The position numbers were made by a program, and so were the translations under genes. 64,000 bases of DNA from Lotus japonicus. Lineage: Eukaryota > Streptophyta > Magnoliopsida > Fabales > Fabaceae. Where the stretch lies: assembly GCF_012489685.1 (NCBI RefSeq), contig NC_080041.1, positions 133,997,785 to 134,061,784 on the forward strand, written 5' to 3'. The notes beneath the pieces were generated by a model. That model was not told where the DNA came from and searched no databases. It worked only from the letters and a program-made list of their open reading frames with translations. Of the stretch, positions 1 through 11,800 are shown in pieces (positions within the stretch are counted from its first letter, which is position 1; the number at the start of each line of letters is the position of its first letter).

Positions 1-920
1 TTTGCGTCATCTACAAAAAAAAAAAAAAAAAAAACTCCCTATTTGCAAGTTCTCATTTTACTAATCGTGTGCCACCTTTTTTTTTTTATGGAGCATGGTT
101 AAAATTATTGAATGGGCTTACTTATAGTACAATTATCATATTATGATTGTCAAAATAAAATTGGGAGTTTTACTTTTCCTTAATAGAATTTAAATCAGAG
201 ATGTTCGGATACTCTCATTTGAGGGATCATGATCCATTGTATATCACATATTCACATTAAATGATCAGTTCCCTAATTACATTGAATTTGTATGTTATGA
301 ATTCATCTGTGGTGGATATGTACAAGCTGATTTTTTTTTTTTTGACGTTTACAAGCTGATTTTAAAAGTAGTAATTTGCCTTTACTATATATAATTCGTT
401 CATAGATGAAATTATATTTCGATAAATAAGCAATTTATCGAACTATTAAAATATTTGAATCTATTCAAAGAATTAATGGGGAAGAAAACACATACTCTTA
501 CGATATTAAAATAGTTGCTTTTTATTTTATTTTATTTTATGAAAGAGACTAAGAAAGAAAAAATATATAATTACTTCTATCTATATTTATATTTATGTGC
601 AGAAAAAAAATCAAGTCTATATATATATTCTATCATATCAATTTTGTTGAATAGATAAGCATATAATGAAAATACTTCATCTATATAGGATCAATGTACA
701 TCTTTATAGAATCACACACTTAGATTAAAGGTAGAGGTTGGCTTGAACGGTTAAGATATTTGATCGCCTCTTCTTTGATATTTTATATAATACAATTGGA
801 AATTGATTTTATGCATCACGAACATATGATTGGAACTGTGAGCAGACTGCCAGTATTAAATTGCTTAACTCATTTTAATAAATTTTAGAATTAAGTTTAA
901 CAAATTGTAGAATCATTTCT
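1..920. other. AT-rich intergenic sequence, no gene
   Basis: No supported reading frame. The stretch is AT-rich with homopolymer runs. The part from about 720 leads into the Helitron-like terminus at 921-954 and may belong to that element, but I cannot find its 5' end. Confidence 0.6.
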
Positions 921-954
921 CAGTGCATCGCACGGAAAAGGGCACTAGCCTAGT
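921..954 (+). mobile_element. probable Helitron 3' terminus
   Basis: A short GC-rich palindrome (GTGC-ATC-GCAC, 923-933) is followed about 16 bases later by CTAGT at 950-954, and the next base is T. A hairpin just upstream of a CTRR(T) end with insertion before T is the usual 3' signature of plant Helitrons. No helicase coding is visible, so it would be non-autonomous or a fragment. The 5' TC end was not located. Confidence 0.45.
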
Positions 955-1990
955 TTCTATTATGTGTCTGCCTTTGATTTTTGAATTAATAGCTAAGTTG
1001 AAGGCTTTCAAGCTGACAAACTGACTCACTCAAGTGTATGTGTCTCTATCTTAAATATGTCAATAAAATGGGGAAAATTCAATACAGAATTATGTAGGAC
1101 TTTTTTTTAACCCTTTTTGTGAAAATAAAAAAATATTAATTTATACAAAAATATTTTGATAGTGATTTGCTAATATTTCATTATACCTAATCTTGATGGA
1201 AAAAATATATATTAACTAAGGAAATAAAAAAAAAACTATTTTGGTTGAGTATTTGATTAAAAAGAAAAAATTATTTAATTTAATATGACCATTGAAATGA
1301 AATGTGTCACAAATCACAAAGAAAACGCCATTGTAGGTGGGACTGCTACAGTGGTGGATGCAGATGCTGATTCGAGAGGGAAGGAGCTGATGGTTCTGCC
1401 GAAGGAGTTATCAGAGTTTTATGGCGTTTTGACTAGGGCGAGGAGCGCCATCTTAATGGGGAAGCGATGTGGTATGAGGTATGACTACATGGGCGACGTT
1501 GCCCACTACCACATAGCGGCACAAATCAACGCGCGCAAGTCGTCTTTGGGGAGCTGAGGTAGATCTTTGGCCTAGTTCTTTTAGGGTCTTCAAGTTGGCA
1601 ACTTCTATAGGGAGTTAGGGACTACAATTTGAAACAAGGTAAGCCTTAATTAGGGATTAATATTTGAAAAACGCTAAACTTTAGGGACTAAAACGTGAAG
1701 CAGCCACTATTTACTCTCACATCACCATACTTCTCGTCATCATGATATTTCTCTGCAACATCTGAACATGGTAGTATGCTTACATAAAATTTTAATGGCC
1801 AAACTCATATTTACATGATCAAGAAACCCATTGTAATGATATAAACCACATTGTACCATAAAATTGACATAACTCATCCAAATCCCAAATAACTCATCCA
1901 TGATGCCTCTAGTACCTTTAACATGTAAAAATCACTAAAACCTGAACCAAAACGCCATGCTCCGGCGAACATTTTGAACCTGCAACTGCC
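955..1990. other. intergenic, with one unrecognised 90-codon ORF
   Basis: Mostly AT-rich. An open frame at 1285-1557 (plus strand, 90 codons, starting MTIEMKCV and ending ARKSSLGS) is richer in G+C than its flanks. I recognise no domain, and there is no clear promoter or splice context. It could be a degraded gene or transposon fragment. Confidence 0.4.
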
Positions 1991-4780
1991 TCTTCCTCTC
2001 AGCTCGTGAAGACCCAGCTTGCGATCCACCACCTTTGATTTCGTGAGGCCAAGGCGAAGCCGACCCTGTACCCCGTTTCCTCCGTCGTCGCGCCGGCCGC
2101 TGCTCGCCATCATCTTCTCCGGCAAGCTTCGCCGGAGCACGTTCCAGAACTCGGTAAAAAGACCCTATCCTGACACTATTTTTTACTCTGAGTTCAAATA
2201 TCATGTTTATTTCATAAAGTTCGAAGCTTTTCCTTATGAACTGAGAGCTTTTTGAAATTTCGGTTTTGCTCTCATGCATGTTCTTTTCTTCATGATCAAG
2301 AGGTTCTAGACTATCCTCTTCGTTCCTGGACACCTAATGATCATGAAGGATACTCTTGCTTACTGATTTATGTAACAAACAGGTCCAGACTTGGAAAAGA
2401 GAGATGAATACAAGTTCATCAACCTCTTGCTCTCTTTTTCACGTCAAGAGAGGAAGGAGCACGAACCAGGGGCTCTAAGCCTCTGGTAGCTTCATATTAC
2501 AGCCCTAAATGACTTAAAATCTTCTGTTGTTGGTTGATTGTGAAAAGAGATGAGTTATTGAGACTTAAACAAGCTTAAGAATGTTTAAAAATTGATTTAA
2601 AATGGCTTATTTTACTGAATGAAGTTATGTGCAGGTTTGAATAGCTAGGGTCCAGTTTATGAGACCTTGATACGGACTGAGAATCCATGACCATAGAGAT
2701 TAATTGATTTATTATGTTCAGACCTAGATGATTGGACCTTAAATGACTTGTAAAAAAGGACTTAAAATGGACTTAAAAATTAAAATAGCTTAATTTGGGA
2801 TGAGTTTGTGAGCCGTTAATGAGGCTACAAATCACTGGACATGGGGACTGAGTAATGATTATGTTAAAGCCTTGATAACTAACCTTTGAAGACACCTTAA
2901 AGGACTTAATTTGAACTTGGATTGGAACTTAGAGCTTGATTGTTGATTAAATTTTGTAATTTGTGTATGTTGCAGGTCAAGAACAACTTCTTTCAATTCC
3001 TCTTGGTAAGGGGAGTTATAGGCTGCGAGGATATGATGATTATATGATTCTCTGTCAGGAGGATCGCTCTTAATTATATTTAGTAGCTGTTGATTATCTT
3101 TTGCTATTCGATATGGTTGTAAATTAATACAGGTTGTGCATGGATACTTGAATGATTGGATGATGCATTAGACAGGTGCAGATTATATCTGGAGATTCAG
3201 ATATCAGAGAAAAGAATACAGGGGATTGGTCTTGAAAGCATAAATTGACAGGAACCATGGAATGGTCATTCAGTGATCAACAGATCAACTTTCTATTTTC
3301 AAGCGAAGGCTTTTGCATTTAGGAAAATTTAACTAGAACTTAATTAGGTGATAATGAACTTAGATTAAAGTAATAACTGTTTATGCATGAAACTATGTTT
3401 TTATAGTTAATCACTGAATGACAGGTATTTCAGGTTTGGAAACAGGATGCCTTCAAGATAACTACTCAAAAAGGAGTAACAGAACCTTGCGAGGTTCCCG
3501 ACAGGATAAGGGGGAGATGGTTGAATGATAATTGAATAATTTACATGCATCATAAAACGTGCAGGTAGGAACGTACGACAACTTCCACCTGAGACCCCGG
3601 ATGTGCACCTGGTGTGGATGTCCGAGATACTTGAGGTGGCCCGTAAGACCATGTGTGGCAGTGGAAGTGACACACTAAGAAAGTATTCAGACTCGGTAAA
3701 GAGTGGGTCGGGGGCGCCATATTCCCGAGTGACGTTCCGAAGTTAAGGCTTTGTAAGCCAATGGGCCCAGCATACATACGGATTATAAACAGTTGACGCG
3801 GTGGCATGCAGAGCATAAACTTTTATTTGCTTTATATGATTTATTTGAAGTTATTTGTGTTTGCAGGATGATGATTGATTGCTAACTGAATATGATTATT
3901 TGCTTGACTTCTGACTGATATATCATATATTATTATATCTAAGTTGTTCTGTAACTCACCTTTACGCTTTATTTTTGATAGATAACCAAGATTTAGCCGG
4001 AGTCGATGGAGTTCCCGATTGAGTCGATAGTAGCAGACTTTGTGGTGCCTGAGGGATGGCACGTTAATCCCGACACAGGCATTTGTTCGTATACCGGGAT
4101 GTCGATGTTCTGGTACTCCCATCCGAATGGCCCTCCTCCGGGCTATCCGGTCTCATTCCCCAGGATGTTTTGCTTTTACATGCCTCCACGTTTCTTGGCA
4201 CAAGAGGATATGGAGGATCCCCCTCTACCGCCTATGCCTACATTTGTCGTTCCAATGACAGCTGTGCCACCACAGCCACAGCCAAGTCCCCAGCCAGGTG
4301 TGCCCGTAGAGAATGGGCATGTGGAGAATGCCCCTAGTAGCAATGGAGTCCTAGCCAATGGAGATGTGAGGAGGAGGGAGACGAGAGTCAGGAGGTGGGA
4401 TGTAAGGCCCACTGATTTTGATGATCTTAGCGACTAGAGGGATGGCTGGTGCATGACAGCTAGCTTTATCAGCTGCCTATGGAGGAGTAGAGTTGTGATG
4501 GCGTTACTTGATGTTCTGATAATGATGTAGTTGAGCTATTTTGTTGTTTCCTTGTAAGATAAGCTCAGCTGTAGTAGGACCTTGATAACTGATGTATGAT
4601 ATGATGTAGTGATGTATGGAACTAGTTGATGGGCATGCTCTGTAATATAGCCCGATGCGATGATAACTAGTTGTTGTGATGTAATATATTGTGTAGGATT
4701 ATGTCTTCTCAAGCCTAGATGTTGATACCACTTACGCTTACCTTTCCGCTACGCTTAGGAGATCAAGTTGGGAAGACACA
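1991..4780 (+). repeat. uncharacterised dispersed repeat, probably retrotransposon-derived
   Basis: Base composition shifts here: alternating GC-rich islands (about 2000-2150, 3560-3800, 4000-4440) and stretches with recurring 'gacttaaa' and 'cttaaaatgg' words at 2500-2960. Such mosaics are typical of internal or untranslated parts of long plant LTR elements, but I find no LTR pair, reverse transcriptase or integrase. The only notable frame is at 4006-4437. The class call is an inference. Confidence 0.4.
4006..4437 (+). CDS. unrecognised proline-rich ORF, 143 aa, inside the repeat
   Basis: Open from an ATG at 4006 to a stop at 4435-4437. The product starts MEFPIESIV. It has an aromatic/Pro segment near residues 18-60 (GWHVNP, FWYSHPNGPPPGYP), a P/Q-rich stretch around 75-100 and an acidic end (DFDDLSD). 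I do not recognise the family. It is GC-rich compared with its surroundings and lies in repeat-like sequence, so it is more likely a transposon-borne ORF, or the last exon of one, than a host gene. No catalytic motif is seen. Confidence 0.35.
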   Translation: MEFPIESIVADFVVPEGWHVNPDTGICSYTGMSMFWYSHPNGPPPGYPVSFPRMFCFYMPPRFLAQEDMEDPPLPPMPTFVVPMTAVPPQPQPSPQPGVPVENGHVENAPSSNGVLANGDVRRRETRVRRWDVRPTDFDDLSD

Positions 4781-5054
4781 ATACCTTAGACTAAGAAGAA
4801 GTCTAGTATTACAAGAGGATAAATGAAGTAGGAAAGAAAAAAAGATATTCTCAATTGGAATAGGAGATAAAGGTGCCAGAGAGTGTCGATGTATTAATAC
4901 AACGTTGGGTCTCTCTCTAGCTGAATGCTTGGAGTTGCGCCCTCACAACTTGCGAAGGAGGTCCATATTAGTGTCTTCAAGGCCCATAAGCGCATGCCAA
5001 TATGAATGAAATTATGAAAAGAAAGCAAAACTGAAAGAAAAAGTGAGAAGGACA
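4781..5054. other. intergenic, nothing recognised
   Basis: No frame, RNA gene or clear repeat boundary was seen between the end of the repeat and the start of the LD-like fragment. Confidence 0.5.
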
Positions 5055-5395
5055 AAGAAAGTCATTTTAATTCTCATGTACGTGTCCCTAAATGATAGCT
5101 CAAATGGTAAGAGTTAGGGGACATATGAGTTGAATGAGGGAGGTCCAGGGATCAATCCCTGGAGGGTGCAATTTATCTTTCCAATGTACAAAAAAAAAAA
5201 ATTCCCATGTACGTGATTTGATATGCTCATAGAATATAGATGGTAATGGACATCCATCAGCATTTCTGCCCAACTTAAAATGGCAATTAATAGGCAGTTA
5301 GAAAGATATAGTAACTTAATGAAATGGACTCCTAGGAAACGGGATGAAAATAGTCAAAATTCTAAGTGTGGGATTCATGTAGGGTGGAAACAAAG
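5055..5395 (-). pseudogene. diverged partial duplicate of LD (intron 9 to exon 9), split by a SINE
   Basis: With the SINE (5085-5199) and one target-site copy removed, this stretch aligns in the same orientation with LD positions about 10925-11142, covering intron 9 and the adjoining part of exon 9. Shared blocks include ATTCTGCCCAACTTAAAA-like, ATAGGCAGTTARAAAGATAT-like and CAACTTAATGAAAT-like words in the same order, with small indels. It lies about 450 bp beyond the LD stop codon and has no usable frame. Which copy is older is not proven, but only the LD copy is part of an intact gene. Confidence 0.6.
5085..5199 (+). mobile_element. tRNA-derived SINE with target-site duplication
   Basis: About 115 bp. 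The head resembles an internal Pol III promoter: an A-box-like 'tagctcaaatggtaag' near 5093 and a B-box-like 'ggatcaatccc' near 5152. It ends in an A-run. It is flanked by AATTCTCATGTACGTG (5069-5084) and AATTCCCATGTACGTG (5200-5215), a 16-bp direct repeat with one mismatch. The homologous LD intron has only one copy of this site and no insert, which gives an internal empty site. Confidence 0.8.
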
Positions 5396-5848
5396 AGACG
5401 AAGGACCTCCGGAGAATTGTCTCAAACAAAAACTACTATATCTTTCTAACAACATTACCCTTGGGAAGCAAATGATGGTAGGGCATAAGCCCACAAGGGT
5501 TCCATATTTTTTATTTTGATATAAATTTGTTAAATTTGTATTTTAGTATTTTATAATTAAATAATAAAATGAACGGTCCTTAACTCTCTCATTTTCAAAA
5601 GTACCTGAACAAATGTCTATTTTACAATTGACAAATAAGTCAAACTCACGATATTCTGAACACTGCACCCGCTGTGAGTATAATATCACACCCTTATCCA
5701 ACAACCACCTCAAAGAGAGGTTTAATCCCATGTCAGGTTTTCCAATCACCAAAAGGAAAACCATTCTTATCAGCATCCAACTCTACATCCAGAAAATTAA
5801 TGAGTCAGATAAAATCCCGCTATGACCAAATCAATCTTAACAAATAGA
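5396..5848. other. 3' flank of LD
   Basis: AT-rich, with no convincing gene. Because LD runs leftwards and stops at 5849, part of this is presumably its 3' untranslated region. I see no unambiguous polyadenylation signal that fixes the end. Confidence 0.5.
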
Positions 5849-8800
5849 TCATCGTCTCTGATCATTCCACCTTTTGTTCCCATGCCTGTCAGGGCCCCAG
5901 TTTCCAGAAGAACCCCGTTGCCTTGACCATTCATGTCTAGGATTTCTTACATTATTCATTCTGGACTCTGGGAAATTTCTACCTGGAACATACCTAGGAT
6001 TTCTAGTTGGACTATTTTCCGGACTCCATGTTTCGAAACCTTCACTTCCATCATTATTTCTATCATAAGAACCAGATTGCATGGATTCCCCAATCAATGT
6101 GTTGTAGTTGTTATGAATTCTTTGAGAATGATAACTGGATGACACATCCTGCCTTTCTCTCCACAAATCTGACGGACCAGGTTTTTCAATTTGTGGTGGA
6201 TAGGACTGGACAGGGTTACGATAGGAAGGTTCAGTGAAATGGGCCTGATGGAGCAAATGTGGATGATGTCTTTGTTGTTGTGTGGCTGGGTGAGATGGTG
6301 TTCTTGAGGTCAACATGAAGGATTGTGGTAATGAATTAGACAAACCTTCTCGTACACTCAAATTAGCTACTGGTTTTACATAACTCCTGGTATCAGACCG
6401 CAATTCTAGATGCGAATGTGTCTCCTGTAAGTTAACTGAAGCCGCATTTGCAGTGGTTATGTTCTTCTTCATGGTTAAACCGAAATCCGAGGATTGTGCT
6501 TGTACGTGCACAGAGGAAAGAGTGGGTGCTGGTTGCTTTTCAGGAATGAAATTAGCTGCATGAGGCAGTGAATATGGAGAAACTGCTGAGCTTGTGAGAT
6601 GATTTGAAGGTGGAACCACAACTGTTGACTGTTGCCTTAATAAGTTGGTGGTGGCAACTGCAGCAGAGTTCTGGATAATTCTGTCAGGCGCCATACCTCG
6701 CCGTGTAAAAGGATTCTTTGATGCTTCTGTGCTCCATCCATTCTGTAAAGTTGATAAAACGAGAAACCATTAGTTAATGCAGCAAATCAAAGACCTTTTT
6801 AATAATTAATTACTGCATTAATAATTTCAAAGCTTCTAGCATGTTGACGACGTCGGAAATTGAGGGGCCCTACATTAATAATTACAGTTTTTTCCATACA
6901 CCCCCACCTTCAACCTTTCCAAAAGTTAATTTCCAGAAGCTAGTAGTTTCCAGAAGCTTGCAGGAGTGGTGTGAATGGAAAAAAATGGTGCAAAAAAGAA
7001 TCCTAAAGAAATACGCCTCATACTAATTGTTTACTCTTAATACAAGTAGAACTACTCCATGGGAACCTTATTGGCAGCACGAACAATTGTTTTACTAAAC
7101 CCATTGGTTGCCTAAATTGGCTATTAGCTAATACAGAACACTTTTTACGTGGTATCTAAGAACTTCACCGTGTAACATATTGACAACAAAAGAAAAAAGA
7201 AAAAGAAATGAAAAGAACTACGAACTCATTTTATTTAGATCTCAATTTTGCACCACAGTTAAAAAAACTCATTCCCCCCAACACCCTATTCTAGAAGTGC
7301 TATCTGCTCTCCACTCTCAGCACGTGCAGGCCAACATGGCAAAAGTGGGGTGTGAATGGGAATGAAATAGGAGGCATCAGGCATGATAAGATCTTTGACA
7401 AATAGTTGTTGCAGTATGAACTCAAATCACGCACCGTTCTTGGATCATTTGAAGGAGTTGGAGATGGGAGAGAAACTTCCACCGTCTCCGGAGACTTTGC
7501 ATTATTGCTGAGATTGCCATTTGTATTTTCACCTAAACCCAAGTTCACACTACTTCTCTTGATCATGTCAAGCAGCTTCATTGTTTCCTCATTTGGTATG
7601 TTACCGGCTTGTCCAGAAGTTAAGGCAAATACCAACTCCGGATTTTTTAGCAGTACAGCAAGCAATTCTAAATCAGGTTCGGCCGGAGCTGCGTTGCCAG
7701 TTGAGGATGTGGACGCCACGCTTTGAACAGCATGAGTTGCAACATCATTGGGGGTAGCTACTACTTCTGCACTATCACCGTCTGGTAGCTGTTCAATAGG
7801 AATTTCTGGTGTCAAGGTGTCATCATAATCCATTTCGAGGTCCCATGGCTCCTTCGGGTTGGATGGCATCTCTTTGATAGTCTGATAAATAGTGTCTTTT
7901 TCCCTGCGGTGTCTGTTTGTCTGGACATCAACCTCCTTGCTATTTTCACCATTGCCAACTTTCCAGGTATCATTAAGTTTCACCTCTGCAAAAAAAGGAA
8001 AGGGAACAAAAAAGGAAAACTTTGAAAACCGAAGTAAAATTGACTGAGCAGTGAGAGCTGGTAGAAAGCCCTTGGTTAGACGAGTAACAAGAACCACAAA
8101 AACGACAGCAGAAACACAATTTATATGGCAATTCAACTTCTTCCAACAATTAGCCCATAAGATAGGCACGGCAGCCATATTCTAAAGGTTAGCTAGAAAC
8201 TTGTTCATGACCTGTTAACCTGGTAAGTATCAAATATTCTATCAGATCATTTGCCCATTTTATTTATTACAAGTTTTACAAACTTCCATAATGAACTTCG
8301 TAATGAATTATCAAGCCCAAGAAGACGAGTTAAAAGAAATGTGTCTGGCCACATCCATTTAATATGACACAAATAAATGACAACACAGTCCCTCATGAAT
8401 TTTCAAGGACTGAAGATTGGCGATAAATACACTCTAATTTGTTATTTGCAGTCACCAAAAGAAAATGGACAACCACTAGCTGTTTACAGTCCATGAATAT
8501 TACAGCCAACAAAAACAAGTCATCGATGCCAATCAAGCCTCAGATGGGAACAGAACGGTGCTGGAATTCTTATCATGGTAGGATGTAGTTTACATATCCA
8601 CTGAGTTTAAACCTTCAAATATTACTATTTGACCAAAAATAAAAACTTCAAACATTACTCGAGAATTTGCAACAATACTTCGTAACCTATGTCGCTTTGT
8701 ACTAAAAACATAAAAAGAAGACGCCATGAATAAAATCACAAACTCCTTCATACCACAGATAAAGAAACCATGCTCCACCCAGATCTGTGATCATGATAGC

Positions 8801-11800
8801 AAGTTACAAAATATAATATCTTAAATGCTGTTAACTTGGACGGGGAGCTCCACATGGAAAAAAATCCCTTCTGGGTTTCATAACCAAAGCTTCAGCATAT
8901 TTTTCACTCATCAATATAAAAGAATTGATAACTAAAATGTCTGAGACCGGATGGAATGGATAAAATCAACTATACAAGTTCTTAGTATTCTCAAGAATGT
9001 TTTATGTTACTTAAGCCGTGTCGGAAAGTTAAATCCCAGCTACATTTTGAGAAATTCAAAATTGTGTAATTTCATCTTTTACTTGGGCCGAAGCACATCA
9101 TACATAACAATTGCTACTATACATCAGTAACTCAGTCATGAATTGATTCAAATGAAAATTTCCCTGTTGACTTGCCCATTACGCAATAATGGGTTAATAC
9201 TCGTCATGCCCAAACCAAAGTCATCCATGCATGAACTTTCATCACATCAGTCATGGGAAGAGAACATCTATCTGCGATACCTGAAATTTTTTACTATTGC
9301 TTCTAAAAAATCAGATACTAAACTATTGTTTTTAGAAATTTTGTAGAAGTTATCAACATGCTGTTGCCAATTTGTAAAACCAAACCTTTGATATCACTTT
9401 TCAATATTTACGAACTTGCATAGCTTGTGATAGTCAGTATTAAGACTTCGAACGAGAGGTTTAAAGCCCATTTATTAGAGGTTAAAGACCATCACACAAT
9501 TTTAGCACAATTGGACAGATAACGCGTTGGGGGGAAATAATTTGAACCGTTGACCAGTGTTTGGGATATAATGGAGGATCCTAAATCCTGAAGCAAATCG
9601 TGTTATTACTTGAGTCTAAAATCCCAAGGGACTCATTTGTACAGAAATCTTCTATAAATCTATTGAACAATACTAAAACTATAGGAGTATACACAACTGT
9701 TCAGTATACCCAAGCTACTTACAGAGTGAGGTTAGACCACAACTCTTGCCCTAATTATATAAGGTAATAAAAGCTGCAAAAAGGGGATGGGTCATTAAAG
9801 AGTTAGCTACAAAAGTAAGAATGAAGTGACCGAATTGTCCTCAAAGAAAATTTGCAGGTATTTGACTAAAATATACCATTTTTGAACTCAACATCAGTAA
9901 ATCTCTTAATATGGTCTGTTTTAAATCTGTGTTTCATTCTTTCTCCAGCTGTCAGAGTTTCACCAATTTCTCTATCCTAATATTATACGTATATTATTGA
10001 CAGAACAGCAAAAAGCGGCAAATGTACCTGCTGGTGTTTTCCACGGTATTTGCACCCTCTTGCACTTCTCCCACGGAGATTCCTTCAAATCCATTTTCAA
10101 TTTAGAATAAGAAGCATCCAGCCTGATAGTGTTTTTAGAGGGAAGAACCGGAGGCTTCTTGTCTTCTTCAATTTTGGGTGGAACATGGACTTTAGAAGAG
10201 GAAACTGCAATACTGACCTGATTTGTCTGAGGTTTATTCAGACTAACAATTTTTGGTTCTTTACTTTCTTTTGAAGAACCAGTTTTCCCATACTTACTCT
10301 GCATAAATGATGCACGCAATTTTGCTTTCTGGATATCATCAGCAGACATGGGACGACTTTGACTTACAGGCGCTACTCTAGCAACCTGTGGGCTTCTGCT
10401 CACTGATTTTTGGCCCGGCTGTTCCACCAATTGTACTTTTCTGCGCTCTCTGGCATCTGTTAGAGGAGGTTAAGTCTACATATTTCATGACTAAAATTAA
10501 ATGGAACTACAAGTTTGTTGAGTAACCAACAATTTTGGTCCTTGATAGGGCCAAATTGATATCATTGAATGAAAAAAAATTATCAGTTGAGGACCAATTT
10601 GGTGTTAATGTTTCAAGGACCAAATTTATGTTCTAGTTTTTCAGAGATCAAATAAGGGACTTGCTCCCTTATTCTTTAGAGGGCTAGTTTCAAGCATACA
10701 TAATATCAAGAAGCATTATAACCTTTGTTAATGAATCTAAGCCACAACGTTTCAAGAATACCAGAATACCAATCTGGAATAGCCAGATGTAATGGTCCAT
10801 AAGCAGCTAGTGCGGCTAACAAGAGTTGAAAGACAGTTCAGTTAAATCATTTGGTCAACACACCAAAACCACTGCCAAATTTGCTCATTTGAAAGTAAAT
10901 TAATGAACCTTATATCATCACTCACCATTTAAAGGTTTTAATTTGCATGTACTTGGTTTGATATGATGCTTAAAGAATATAGATGTATTCAATATCCATC
11001 AGTATTCTGCCCAACTTAAAAAGGGGGATAGGCAGTTAAAAAGATATAATCAACTTAATGAAATCAACTCCAAGGATACGAGATGAAGATACGCCGAGGG
11101 TGGGCTTCTTATGAGAATCATCTGAGGGTGGCAAAAGTTTCAGAGCTTGAAGAGGTTCCAGTTTCCTGAACAGAAGGGAAAAAATGAATCTAACCATTCA
11201 CGCAACTAGCAAAAGCAGAGTCAATTGACTAGAATAGGTACAGCACAAAAACCATTAATAGAAAGACTTATTCAATAAAAAATGACTGAAGGCTATAAAG
11301 CAATCAACAAGGACCACCAACCTGAAATTATCCGAATATTCATTTGAAGGAGCAAGGATGTCTTCCTGAAAGCAAGAAAGGAGTACTAAGAAAAAAGCAA
11401 ACTGAAAAGCCATTGCCATCTGAAATGTATACGTTTAAGAGAATGCTTACAGGAAGATCAATATTTGAATGCCATGATTCAGAAGCTTGCCTATGAGAAA
11501 GCATCATCTGTTTTTCACCAGAAGTTTTAACACCATTAGGTTTCTTTAATGCTTGGTTCCTTGCTAATAGTTTGCTCCACTTGGATAACAAAACCCTTGC
11601 CCTGTTTGATATGTCTGATCCTCAAATCAGGGAGATTATCATTCAGAAACTTTATCAAGTTTGTAAAATTATTAGTTTAGTAAGTGATGACATACAGCAC
11701 CCCTCAAAATTAATATTTGAAACTAATTATATCTATTTAACAAAATGTTGAAAATGAAAAGGCTGAAGAGTGTAACATCAATAGAGCTCAACGTGACTTT

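Noticed and set aside
7300..8178. 292-codon minus-strand frame spanning an LD exon
   Set aside because: Only 7435-7985 is exon; the rest reads into introns on both sides with good splice sites at the edges.
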